NCBI GenBank assembly: GCA_045541875.1
Contig: JAZQJX010000096.1
Coordinates: 80,502 to 144,501, forward strand
Direction: 5' to 3'
Length of the DNA: 64,000 nt
From: RGIG1828 sp045541875
GTDB lineage: Bacteria; Bacillota; Clostridia; UMGS1810
In this document: positions 43,199 to 51,707 of the stretch, piece by piece
How positions within the stretch are numbered: the stretch's first letter is position 1
Layout of the letters: every line of letters begins with the position of its first letter
Translations under genes and position numbers: made by a program
Notes under the pieces: generated by a model
Databases searched by the model: none
What the model was told of the DNA's origin: nothing
What the model saw: the letters and a program-made list of their open reading frames with translations, nothing else

Positions 43199-44520
43199 GC
43201 AATCTTCCAAGAAAAAAAGCAGTAATGATGCTTTTGAAAATCGAAAAAGATTCTGCCTATATTAATATAGAAATGAACGGCTTAAGAAAAAGCGGAGAAT
43301 ATGATGAAAAAGACATCCGCTTTATCGGTGAACTTGTAAACGGTGTTATAAAGAGAAAAATAACTCTTGATCACATCATTTCCATCCATTCATCCATAAA
43401 ACTAAAAAAGATAGCACCCTTTGTTCTTAATGTTTTGAGAATCGGTGTATATCAGATAGTATTTATGGATAAGGTTCCCGACAGTGCTGCTGTTAATGAA
43501 TGTGTAAAACTTGTCAAAAAATCATCTGTATACAAATCTGCGTCTTTTGTAAATGCCATTCTTCGCTCGGTTAAAAGGGAAGATTTTGAAAAGATTTCAA
43601 ATGATGGAGAGTCAGGACTTTCCCTTAAGTATTCATTTCCTGAGTGGATGGTCAAAAGATGGCTTGAACGCTACGGAAAAGAGTTTACCGAGGAACTTTT
43701 GAAATCTTTGAATGACAAAAGCAAACTTTGCATACGAAGAACCAATAAATATACGGAAGCCGAATTTGAAAAAATGCTGTCTGCAGAGGGAACGGAATTT
43801 GAAAAAGTCCTTTTCACGGGTTTTCCTGAATTTGACAGATGCTACACACTTTCTCCGTCAAAAACTTTGGAGAATCTCGACTCATTTAAAAAAGGAGCAT
43901 ATTACATTCAGGACCCTGCAGCATCTTTTGCATCATACATACTTTGTCCTGAAAATAATCAGACAGTTTTGGATATGTGTGCAGCACCGGGTGGAAAAAG
44001 TCTCTACATTTCTGACATAATGGAAAACACAGGCAGGATAATTTCCTGTGACATATATGAACATAAACTTGAACTAATAAAGGAAAATGCCGAAAAATAC
44101 GGATGTACAAACATAGAACCCCTTCTTTTAGATGCAACCGTATATAATGAAGAATTCGATGAAAAAGCAGACAGAGTTTTGTGTGATGTTCCTTGTTCAG
44201 GACTTGGAATAATAAGAAAAAAACCTGACATCAGATATTCAAGAAAAGAGGAAGACATAGAGTCTCTTTCACTCATCAGTTTGAAAATTCTTGAAAATGC
44301 ATCGAAATATCTGAAAAAAGGCGGAATACTTGTCTTTTCAACTTGTACCATTGAACCTGGAGAAAATGAAGAGACTGTAGAAAAATTTCTCCTTGAACAC
44401 AAGGATTTTGAAGTATATCCATTTGGTGAGAAAAAATATCCATACAAAACATTTTATCCAAATATAGACGGTACAGACGGTTTTTTTGTCTGCCGCCTGA
44501 AAAAGAACGGTGGAGAATAA
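43195..44520 (+). CDS. rsmB: 16S rRNA cytosine-967 methyltransferase RsmB
   Basis: m5C methyltransferase with an N-terminal NusB-like domain. 441 residues. SAM site 'CAAPGGKSLYISDIM', the DVPCSGLGIIRKKPDI motif with one catalytic cysteine, and 'STCTIEPGENE' with the second. Ends one base before rlmN starts, so both rRNA methyltransferases are co-expressed. Confidence 0.95.
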   Translation: MSNLPRKKAVMMLLKIEKDSAYINIEMNGLRKSGEYDEKDIRFIGELVNGVIKRKITLDHIISIHSSIKLKKIAPFVLNVLRIGVYQIVFMDKVPDSAAVNECVKLVKKSSVYKSASFVNAILRSVKREDFEKISNDGESGLSLKYSFPEWMVKRWLERYGKEFTEELLKSLNDKSKLCIRRTNKYTEAEFEKMLSAEGTEFEKVLFTGFPEFDRCYTLSPSKTLENLDSFKKGAYYIQDPAASFASYILCPENNQTVLDMCAAPGGKSLYISDIMENTGRIISCDIYEHKLELIKENAEKYGCTNIEPLLLDATVYNEEFDEKADRVLCDVPCSGLGIIRKKPDIRYSRKEEDIESLSLISLKILENASKYLKKGGILVFSTCTIEPGENEETVEKFLLEHKDFEVYPFGEKKYPYKTFYPNIDGTDGFFVCRLKKNGGE

Positions 44521-45540
44521 ATGACAAACTTAAGAGATTTAAGTTATAAAGAACTTGAAGAAGTCATAATTTCATACGGCGAAAAAAAGTTTCGCTCATC
44601 ACAAATTTGGGACTGGCTGACAAAGGGTGTGTCATCTTATGATGAAATGCTCAATGTCCCCTCGTCTTTAAAAGAAAAACTTAAAGAAGAATATTATCTT
44701 TGTGGGCTTGAAATTGTGAAAAAACTCGAGTCAAAAATAGACGGAACCAAAAAGTATCTTTTCCGTCTTTATGACGGAAATATGGTTGAGACCGTCGTGA
44801 TGTATTATAAACACGGCATAACTGTGTGCATATCATCTCAGGTTGGATGTGCAATGGGATGTAAGTTCTGTGCATCAACCATTGGCGGTCTTGTCAGAAG
44901 TTTAACTCCGGGCGAAATTTTGGAACAGGTGATATATGCACAAAAAGATATTGGTGAAAGAATATCAAACATCGTTATGATGGGGATAGGTGAACCGCTG
45001 GCAAATCTTGGAAATGTGAAAAAGTTTCTTGAAATTGTAAATTTTGAAAAGGGACTTAACATCGGCTACAGACACATTTCTCTTTCTACCTGCGGAATTG
45101 TACCGGGGATTTACGAACTTGCAAAACTTAAACTTCCCATAACTCTTTCCATATCTCTTCATGCAACAACAAATGAATCGAGAAGTTCAATAATGCCTGT
45201 AAATAACACCTACAAAATAGAAGAACTGATAGAGGCGTGCAGACATTATCAGAGGGAATGTTCAAGAAGAATTAGTTTTGAGTATGCGATAATAAAAGGT
45301 GTGAACGACACTTTGAAAGATGCAGATAATCTTTTGAAAATCTTAAAAGGCATAATGTGTCATGTCAATGTCATACCTGTGAATAATGTTGAAGAAAATA
45401 GTTTTGAAAAGCCTGATCCCAAAAGGATAAAAGACTTTTGCACACATCTTGAGTCCCATGGCATAACAGCCACAGTAAGGCGGGAACTTGGCAGCGACAT
45501 AAATGCTTCCTGCGGTCAACTCAGGAAGAATAATCTGTAA
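44521..45540 (+). CDS. rlmN: Dual-specificity RNA methyltransferase RlmN
   Basis: Radical-SAM enzyme that makes 2-methyladenosine at 23S rRNA A2503 and tRNA A37. 339 residues. The cluster cysteines Cys110, Cys114 and Cys117 sit in 'VGCAMGCKFCAS', with 'MGIGEPLANLGNV' next and the C-terminal resolving cysteine in 'NASCGQLR'. Needs the SAM supplied by metK. Directly adjoining rsmB. Confidence 0.97.
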   Translation: MTNLRDLSYKELEEVIISYGEKKFRSSQIWDWLTKGVSSYDEMLNVPSSLKEKLKEEYYLCGLEIVKKLESKIDGTKKYLFRLYDGNMVETVVMYYKHGITVCISSQVGCAMGCKFCASTIGGLVRSLTPGEILEQVIYAQKDIGERISNIVMMGIGEPLANLGNVKKFLEIVNFEKGLNIGYRHISLSTCGIVPGIYELAKLKLPITLSISLHATTNESRSSIMPVNNTYKIEELIEACRHYQRECSRRISFEYAIIKGVNDTLKDADNLLKILKGIMCHVNVIPVNNVEENSFEKPDPKRIKDFCTHLESHGITATVRRELGSDINASCGQLRKNNL

Positions 45541-45552
45541 GGGAGTGATATT

Positions 45553-46305
45553 GTGATTTTTTACGGAATTTCCGATGTAGGGAAAATCAGAAAAGATAAT
45601 GAGGATTCTTACTACACAAAAGCATATGACGAAAAGCATATGATTGCAATTGTAGCAGACGGAATGGGAGGGCATATCGGCGGAAAACAGGCAAGCAAAA
45701 TTGCCGTAGATTTCATTGCAGAATACTTTGATTCCAATATGGAGAAAATTATTGGCTACACTTCACGAAAAATTAAACAGGCTATGATTGACTGCGTAAA
45801 GGGCGCAAATAAAAAAGTCTATGATTTTTCAAAGGAAACCCCTGAACTTTTCGGAATGGGAACTACAATAGTTGTATGCTACATATCAGATGATAAGATC
45901 TATGCGGTAAGTGCCGGCGACAGCAGACTCTACATTATAAATGACAGTATTAAACAGGTAACCCGCGATCACTCACTTATAAATGAACTTCTTGAAATGG
46001 GAATGATATCTGTTAATCAGGCAAAAAATCATCCCAAAAGGAACATAATTACAAAAGCAGTCGGATCGGAAGAATCAATCGAACCCGATATATATACCGA
46101 AAAATTCGGTGACGGTGATACCATTCTTTTGTGTACAGACGGACTTACAAATATGATTGAAAATGAAAACATAACCGAAATTATAAATTCAGGCTCTGAA
46201 CTTTCACAATGTGTAAGCACTCTTGTGGAACAGGCAAAAAAGAATGGCGGAAATGATAATATTACGGTGGTTATTATCAGACAGGATAAAGGGGGTGAAG
46301 CGTAA
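45553..46305 (+). CDS. prpC: PP2C-type serine/threonine phosphatase
   Basis: Metal-dependent phosphatase that reverses PrkC kinase marks. 250 residues: 'SDVGKIRKDNEDSYY' then 'VADGMGGHIGG' hold the two metal-binding aspartates, followed by 'SAGDSRLYII', 'TRDHS' and 'CTDGLTNMI', 'NGGNDNITVV'. The start is GTG 45553 with GGGAGTG upstream. Its stop overlaps the prkC start (TAATG). Confidence 0.95.
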   Translation: MIFYGISDVGKIRKDNEDSYYTKAYDEKHMIAIVADGMGGHIGGKQASKIAVDFIAEYFDSNMEKIIGYTSRKIKQAMIDCVKGANKKVYDFSKETPELFGMGTTIVVCYISDDKIYAVSAGDSRLYIINDSIKQVTRDHSLINELLEMGMISVNQAKNHPKRNIITKAVGSEESIEPDIYTEKFGDGDTILLCTDGLTNMIENENITEIINSGSELSQCVSTLVEQAKKNGGNDNITVVIIRQDKGGEA

Positions 46306-48053
46306 TGCTCGGAAAAATATTGGGCAAAAGATATGAACTTCTTGAAGAAATCGGAAAAGGCGGAATGGCATATGTCTATAAGGCAAGATGCGTTCTTTTA
46401 AACAGAATCGTTGCTGTCAAAATACTGAGAGATGATTTAGAGGGAGGAGATGAATTTCTCACTCGTTTCAACACAGAAGCCCAGGCGGCAGCAAGTCTTA
46501 CCAATTCAAATATTGTTTCCATATTTGATGTTGGTGAGGATGAGGGAATGCACTACATAGTTATGGAATATGTAGACGGAATAACCCTTAAGGAATATAT
46601 AAGAGAAAAAGGCAAAATTCCTTATGCGGAAGCTCTTGATATTGCGTACCAGATATGTGATGCTCTTCAGTCTGCCCATGATAAAAACATAGTTCACAGA
46701 GACATTAAACCCCATAATATTCTCATTACAAATGATAGAAATATTAAAGTGGCAGACTTTGGAATAGCAAGGTCGGCAACAGGTAATACAATGTCAAAAA
46801 GCGAAGATATTGTGGGATCTGTTCACTATATTTCACCTGAGCAGGTAAATGGCACTGCGGCAGATTGTCGTTCTGATATCTATTCTCTCGGTGTGTGTCT
46901 TTATGAGATGATATCAGGCAATGTTCCATTTGATGCAGATACCCCTGTTGCAGTTGCAATGAAACAGGTGGATTCACTTCCGCAGGTAATAAGTGATGTT
47001 GAAATTCCGAAATCTGTACATCAGATAATTTTTAAAGCCATGTCAAAGAATCCGGATATGAGATATCAGAACGCTTCGCAATTTAAAGATGATATTCTCA
47101 GCATAATTGAAGACTCATCCTATGAAGTTCCGGATGGGAATTTGTATTATGATCCCGCACAGTTTGCAGATGATATTGGTGAATATAATGAAGAACTTGG
47201 TGTATTTCATAAAGTCACAGCCATTGCAGGTGGTTGTGTAACAGCCTTGCTGATTGTTCTTTTAACCATATTTTTCTATAATTTCAGAGGCACTTCGGCA
47301 GATTTTATCAAAACACCGGAACTTGTTGGTAAAACCCTTGAACAAGCAGATGAAATATGCGTTGAAGCAGGAATAACGGTTCTTGTGAGCAATGAAGTTG
47401 AAAAAAGCGGATATCCTATGGGTTCAATTGTGTCTCAGACCCCAAACAAAAATGAAAAGATAAAATCCGGTGATACGGTAAAAGTTGTAATAAACAAAAA
47501 AAGTGATGCCCAACTTCCTGATTATAAAGGTCAGATGTACAAAGATGTAAGACAGGAACTGAAAGATGCAGGATATGAAACTGAAATCAACTTTGAGGAA
47601 AGCAAAGCCGACAAAGATACAGTGCTCAGACAGTCGCCCAAAGCGGGAACAAAACTTGAAAAAGGAGAAACGGTAACACTCTATGTCAGCAACGGGGCAA
47701 GAAGAAATGAAAATATGATTTCCGTACCTGATGTGGGAAGGAAGACATATAAGGAAGCAAAAGAAATTCTTGAGCAGTCAGGTCTTCATGTTGGTAATGT
47801 CACAGGTGTGGATTCTCCATCAGACAATGATAAAGTCATATCTCAGACAATCCCTCAGGGAAGCAAGGTGAAAAAGGGAACAGGAGTAGGTCTTGGGCTT
47901 AAGTCATCTGAGCATACAAACGGAACGGAAAATGACGGCACCTTAGGAACGAAACCCTCCTCAGACTCTGAAAAAACTGATAAATCTGCAAAGAATCCGG
48001 CGGATGCCGACAAACAAAATAAGAATACCGGAGAAATTAACAATGAAGAATGA
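46305..48053 (+). CDS. prkC: PASTA-domain serine/threonine kinase PrkC
   Basis: Transmembrane eukaryotic-type kinase that senses peptidoglycan fragments. 582 residues: kinase domain (1-270) with catalytic HRDIKPHN at 131-138 and DFGIARS, transmembrane helix about 308-327, then three PASTA repeats (about 332-530, e.g. 'TPELVGKTLEQADEI') and a Lys/Asp-rich tail. Paired with prpC and followed by rsgA, rpe and thiN, as in Bacillus. Confidence 0.96.
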   Translation: MLGKILGKRYELLEEIGKGGMAYVYKARCVLLNRIVAVKILRDDLEGGDEFLTRFNTEAQAAASLTNSNIVSIFDVGEDEGMHYIVMEYVDGITLKEYIREKGKIPYAEALDIAYQICDALQSAHDKNIVHRDIKPHNILITNDRNIKVADFGIARSATGNTMSKSEDIVGSVHYISPEQVNGTAADCRSDIYSLGVCLYEMISGNVPFDADTPVAVAMKQVDSLPQVISDVEIPKSVHQIIFKAMSKNPDMRYQNASQFKDDILSIIEDSSYEVPDGNLYYDPAQFADDIGEYNEELGVFHKVTAIAGGCVTALLIVLLTIFFYNFRGTSADFIKTPELVGKTLEQADEICVEAGITVLVSNEVEKSGYPMGSIVSQTPNKNEKIKSGDTVKVVINKKSDAQLPDYKGQMYKDVRQELKDAGYETEINFEESKADKDTVLRQSPKAGTKLEKGETVTLYVSNGARRNENMISVPDVGRKTYKEAKEILEQSGLHVGNVTGVDSPSDNDKVISQTIPQGSKVKKGTGVGLGLKSSEHTNGTENDGTLGTKPSSDSEKTDKSAKNPADADKQNKNTGEINNEE

Positions 48054-48921
48054 CAAAGGTAAGATAATAAAGGGCATAGGCGGTTTTTACTATGTCAAAA
48101 CAGAAACTTCGGTTGTAGAGTGCAGAGCAAGAGGGAAATTCAGAAAAGACAGTGTTATGCCGTATGTTGGTGATAATGTTCAGATCAGCGTCAATGATGA
48201 TAACACCGGCTATGTTGTGTCAATAGACGAAAGAAAAAACTGTTTCATACGTCCGCCCATTGCAAATATTGACAAACTCCTTATTGTTGCATCGTTGTCA
48301 GATCCTGAACCGGACACTTTGTTTATTGATAAGATGCTTGTGTGTGCAGAAGCAAACAATGTTGAAGCGGCTCTGTGTTTTAACAAATCAGATCTTTCCG
48401 GAAATGAAAAAAAATATACTGACATATATAATTTTGCAGGCTATGAAGTTTTTCTGACCAGCGCAATAAATGGCAAAGGAACTGAAAAAGTATATGACTT
48501 TATGAAAGACTGCACTCTTGCAGTCTGCGGTTTTTCCGGAGTGGGTAAGTCAACACTTTTAAATTCACTCACGGGACTTTCAAGTTTTGTCACGGGAGAG
48601 ATAAGCCAGAAATTAAACAGAGGCAAGCACACAACACGCCATGTCGAACTTGTTGAATATGAAAAAGACTCATATATAGCAGACACACCCGGATTCAGTA
48701 TGCTTGAACTTCCTGCTGAGTTGACATCCGATATGCTGATTGAATATTTCCCTGACCTGAAAAAACATTCAGGAGATTGCAAATTTTCGGATTGCAGTCA
48801 CACATCGGGAAAATTTTGCTCAGTATATGATGCACTTTTAAAAGGAGAGATTTCTGAATCAAGATACGAAAATTATAAATATCTGTACAATGAAATACAA
48901 AATCGTAAAAACTACCGATAA
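48043..48921 (+). CDS. rsgA: Ribosome small subunit GTPase RsgA
   Basis: Circularly permuted GTPase that checks 30S subunit maturation. 292 residues from ATG 48043 (GGAGAAATT upstream). Motif order is permuted: G4 FNKSD, then G1 GFSGVGKST at about 163-171, then G3 DTPGF. A C-terminal zinc finger follows (Cys, Cys-x4-His, Cys in 'GDCKFSDCSHTSGKFC'). Its start overlaps the end of prkC by 11 bases. Confidence 0.96.
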   Translation: MKNDKGKIIKGIGGFYYVKTETSVVECRARGKFRKDSVMPYVGDNVQISVNDDNTGYVVSIDERKNCFIRPPIANIDKLLIVASLSDPEPDTLFIDKMLVCAEANNVEAALCFNKSDLSGNEKKYTDIYNFAGYEVFLTSAINGKGTEKVYDFMKDCTLAVCGFSGVGKSTLLNSLTGLSSFVTGEISQKLNRGKHTTRHVELVEYEKDSYIADTPGFSMLELPAELTSDMLIEYFPDLKKHSGDCKFSDCSHTSGKFCSVYDALLKGEISESRYENYKYLYNEIQNRKNYR

Positions 48922-48939
48922 AATCAAAGGAGAACAGTT

Positions 48940-49581
48940 ATGATTATTTTGTCACCGTCAATACTTTCTGCAGATTTTGCAAATCTCGAAAGGGACGTAA
49001 AAAAAGTGTGTGATGCAGGAGCCCGGTATGTTCACGTTGACGTTATGGACGGACACTTTGTTCCCAACATCACAATCGGACCTTGTGTCGTAGAATCCTT
49101 AAGAAAAGTAACAGACAAAGTTTTAGATGTTCATCTGATGATAGAAAACCCTCTTGAATATGCAGAAGCCTTTCTTAAGGCAGGATCGGACATCATCACC
49201 GTTCATCATGAAACATCACCCGATATTGATAAAATATATGCCCTGACTCAGAAGTACGGAAAAAAACTATGTGTGTCCCTGAATCCGCCGACACCTGTTG
49301 AAGTTCTTGACCAATATGCAGATAAGGTTGATATGTTTCTTGTAATGAGCGTAAATCCCGGCTTTGGCGGACAGTCATTTATAGAATCCAGTCTGGACAA
49401 AATCAGATATCTGAGAGAAAAATATCCTGATACAGACATTGAGGTTGATGGTGGAATAAAACTTGATAACGTCAAAAAAGTCATAGATGCGGGTGCAAAT
49501 GTAATAGTGGCAGGTTCTGCAGTTTTCTGCGCAGAAGATCCTGAACTTACAGTAAAACAGTTTATTGGAGAAGGGGTTTAA
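48940..49581 (+). CDS. rpe: Ribulose-phosphate 3-epimerase
   Basis: Interconverts ribulose and xylulose 5-phosphates. 213 residues, TIM barrel: 'LSPSILSADFANL', 'HVDVMDGHFVPNITIGP' (metal ligands), 'VHLMI', 'MSVNPGFGGQSF' and 'EVDGGIKLDN'. Overlaps thiN (TAATG). Confidence 0.97.
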   Translation: MIILSPSILSADFANLERDVKKVCDAGARYVHVDVMDGHFVPNITIGPCVVESLRKVTDKVLDVHLMIENPLEYAEAFLKAGSDIITVHHETSPDIDKIYALTQKYGKKLCVSLNPPTPVEVLDQYADKVDMFLVMSVNPGFGGQSFIESSLDKIRYLREKYPDTDIEVDGGIKLDNVKKVIDAGANVIVAGSAVFCAEDPELTVKQFIGEGV

Positions 49582-50219
49582 TGAGAGCAGTTATAATTTC
49601 CAACGGAGCAATAGAAAATTATGAATACTTCAAGGAAAAAATAAAGGAAGATGATTTTGTAATATGTGCCGACGGTGCCATAAAGCATTGCATAAATCTG
49701 AATGTTGTTCCAAATTTGTGGATAGGGGATTTTGATTCCTGTAACAAGAGTGAATACATTCAAAAGTTTTCTTTTTTAAAAGATGTTCCAACAGTTTCCC
49801 TGAATCCGCAAAAAGATGAAACTGACACTCACTATGCATGTGACATTGCTGTGGAAAAAGGATGCAGAGAGATTCTCATACTTGGCGGTCTTGGCAGGCG
49901 AATGGATCATGCCATAAGCAACATAGGACTTTTGGAGCACCTTTTGTCTTTGAATGTCAACGCAACCATAGAAGATGAGCACAATACCATTTCTGTTTTT
50001 ACAAAAATGTATAAGTCATCGGGAAAAAGAAAGTATCTTTCTCTCATACCTCTGGATAAGGAGGTTGTTGTAGAAAAAACTTGCGGACTTTTATATCCTT
50101 TGCACGATTATACAATGAAAAGAGGATTGTCTCTTGGCGTTAGCAATGAAAAGACAAAAAATGACGCGAGTGTGATCTTAAAATCCGGAACAATGATGGT
50201 TATAGAATCAGAAGACTAA
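49581..50219 (+). CDS. thiN: Thiamine pyrophosphokinase
   Basis: Converts thiamine to thiamine diphosphate with ATP. 212 residues. 'ICADGAIKHC', 'PNLWIGDFDSC' and 'NPQKDETDTHYA' contain the family's acidic metal ligands, and 'LGGLGRRMDHAISNIGLL' follows. Last gene of the prkC-rsgA-rpe-thiN group. Confidence 0.94.
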   Translation: MRAVIISNGAIENYEYFKEKIKEDDFVICADGAIKHCINLNVVPNLWIGDFDSCNKSEYIQKFSFLKDVPTVSLNPQKDETDTHYACDIAVEKGCREILILGGLGRRMDHAISNIGLLEHLLSLNVNATIEDEHNTISVFTKMYKSSGKRKYLSLIPLDKEVVVEKTCGLLYPLHDYTMKRGLSLGVSNEKTKNDASVILKSGTMMVIESED

Positions 50220-50239
50220 AAGAAATTATAAGGGTAGCC

Positions 50240-50257
50240 GTCGGATAATATTCCGAC
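50240..50257 (+). promoter_or_regulatory. Short hairpin in the leader of the LCP gene
   Basis: GTCGGA (50240-50245) and TCCGAC (50252-50257) form a 6-base stem 18 bases before the LCP start. No T run, so not a standard terminator. Role unknown. Confidence 0.3.
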
Positions 50258-50275
50258 AGTTAACGGGTGAATTTT

Positions 50276-51343
50276 ATGAACAGAGAATATACAGATGAAA
50301 GAGATAGCATATATGATGATTCCACGCCTTTTGATGACAGCCGGTTTTCAGATGAATCATACATAAATGAAGAACCTTATGAATATGAAGTTTCATATGA
50401 TAAAAGGAAGTCTTGCCAAAACAAATCTGAATATGAAAATAAATATAAAAGACCTCAGAGAAAAAAGAATAAATTTCTGACTTTTCTTTGGAAGATATTT
50501 ATTGCATTGATTTGTGTCATGGCAGTTCTTTTTGCTGTGGGATGGCTTATGTCATTTACACTTCCTGTACAAACAAATTTTCTCATTATGGGAACCGATC
50601 AGGAAGGTAGCCGCACAGATACCTTAATGTTTTGTACATATAACAAGGAAAACGGCAAAATCAGCATAGTCTCAATCCCAAGAGACACGTATGTAACAGT
50701 AGATGATGAAACATATGAAAAAATGAGAGAATCATATCCTGAACCGGGATCAAAATCCATGAAAATAAACACTGTTCATCATTTTGGGGGAGAAGAGTAC
50801 GGCGTGGAAATGATTGTTGATCAGGTTGAAGTGCTTATGGGCAGAAATGTAGATTTTTACGCTAAGATTGATTTTGATATGTTCAGATATATCATTGATT
50901 CTGTTGGAGGCATAGAGTTCTATGTGCCGCAGGATATGAAATATTATGATCCTTATCAGAATCTCAATATTGATCTTAACGAAGGACTACAGACCCTTGA
51001 CGGAGAAATGGCAGAACAACTGGTACGCTATAGGAGCGGTTATGCAAATGCAGACCTTGGGAGAGTGGATGTTCAGCAGCAGTTTCTGAAATCGTTCATA
51101 TCACAGACCCTTTCAAAAGGAAAGATTCTTTCCAATCCCGGAGTATACTTTAATGTTCTCTTTAAGTATAATTATGTTGAAACAAATGCAGGACTTTTTG
51201 ATGCTCTTTCTTATGCATTTCTTCTGGGAGGTATAGATACAGACAACATTGAAACTCAGACTCTTCCGGGCAATCCTTCATATAAATTGGGGCAATCTGT
51301 GTATGTTGCCGATGAATCGGGAATCAAAGATTTGTTTGAGTAA
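50276..51343 (+). CDS. LytR-CpsA-Psr family cell-wall attachment protein
   Basis: A 355-residue membrane protein of the LCP family, which transfers wall polymers such as teichoic acid or capsule onto peptidoglycan. N-terminal charged cytoplasmic part (1-70), one transmembrane helix ('KIFIALICVMAVLFAVGWLM'), then the LCP domain: 'TDTLMFCTYNKENGKISIVSIPRDTYV', 'KINTVHHFGG' and 'LVRYRSGYANADLGRVDVQQ' with the conserved arginines. ATG 50276 fits the family start better than GTG 50267. Ends at an AU-rich terminator. Confidence 0.93.
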   Translation: MNREYTDERDSIYDDSTPFDDSRFSDESYINEEPYEYEVSYDKRKSCQNKSEYENKYKRPQRKKNKFLTFLWKIFIALICVMAVLFAVGWLMSFTLPVQTNFLIMGTDQEGSRTDTLMFCTYNKENGKISIVSIPRDTYVTVDDETYEKMRESYPEPGSKSMKINTVHHFGGEEYGVEMIVDQVEVLMGRNVDFYAKIDFDMFRYIIDSVGGIEFYVPQDMKYYDPYQNLNIDLNEGLQTLDGEMAEQLVRYRSGYANADLGRVDVQQQFLKSFISQTLSKGKILSNPGVYFNVLFKYNYVETNAGLFDALSYAFLLGGIDTDNIETQTLPGNPSYKLGQSVYVADESGIKDLFE

Positions 51344-51382
51344 AAAATTTCACATAAAATCCAGTTATATTTGTGAAATTTT
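51344..51382 (+). terminator. Terminator after the LCP gene
   Basis: AAAATTTCACA (51344-51354) and TGTGAAATTTT (51372-51382), an 11-base stem ending in T. AT-rich, so weaker than most in the window. Confidence 0.6.
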
Positions 51383-51417
51383 CTGTGTATAAAATTAAAA
51401 ATAACACTATTATTTCC

Positions 51418-51446
51418 TTGACAAAAATAAACTAATATGATAATAT
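51418..51446 (+). promoter_or_regulatory. carB leader promoter
   Basis: TTGACA (51418-51423), 17-base spacer, TAATAT (51441-51446). It drives a leader that contains a small ORF and a terminator before carB. The whole 364-base gap between the LCP gene and carB is accounted for by the terminator, this promoter, the leader ORF and the attenuator. Confidence 0.8.
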
Positions 51447-51489
51447 TAATAAGATAAGTTTTTATTGTTTTGGAAGGAGATAACAAAGG

Positions 51490-51630
51490 ATGACAGCAAA
51501 AATAAGTGTGTCAAAACAGCATACTTGCAAACCTTGCTATGACAGCACCATTTTTGTTTCTCAAATCCCTTTCTTAACTCATCTTTTTATTACTAATAAT
51601 AATTTAATGCCCGATTATTCAATGTTTTAA
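51490..51630 (+). CDS. 46-residue leader peptide upstream of carB
   Basis: Short ORF (46 residues) with a strong ribosome site, GGAAGGAG, ten bases upstream. The second half is encoded by pyrimidine-rich codons ('IFVSQIPFLTHLFIT'). Its TAA (51628-51630) falls inside the loop of the terminator at 51610-51657, so a ribosome reaching the stop would cover the 5' arm. No arginine codons, no signal peptide and no known domain. It fits a regulatory leader of the pyrBI kind, where translation close behind RNA polymerase blocks termination. It could instead be an independent small protein. Confidence 0.6.
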   Translation: MTAKISVSKQHTCKPCYDSTIFVSQIPFLTHLFITNNNLMPDYSMF

Positions 51631-51657
51631 TCAATATTGATTTATCGGGTTTTTTTT
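51610..51657 (+). terminator. carB attenuator/terminator
   Basis: CCCGAT (51610-51615) pairs with ATCGGG (51644-51649), and the stem continues inward to about 17 positions with two T-T mismatches and one G-T pair, closing a 6-base loop. Eight T follow at 51650-51657. The 5' arm overlaps the last codons of the leader ORF, and carB begins 50 bases beyond. Confidence 0.85.
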
Positions 51658-51707
51658 CGCAAAACCGCAGAAATCAACAATTGCAAAATTATCAGGAGGT
51701 TATTAAT

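Noticed and set aside
51447..51707. PyrR-binding attenuator or purine riboswitch before carB
   Set aside because: No PyrR anti-antiterminator loop consensus or purine riboswitch core was recognised; the leader-ORF model fits the layout better.
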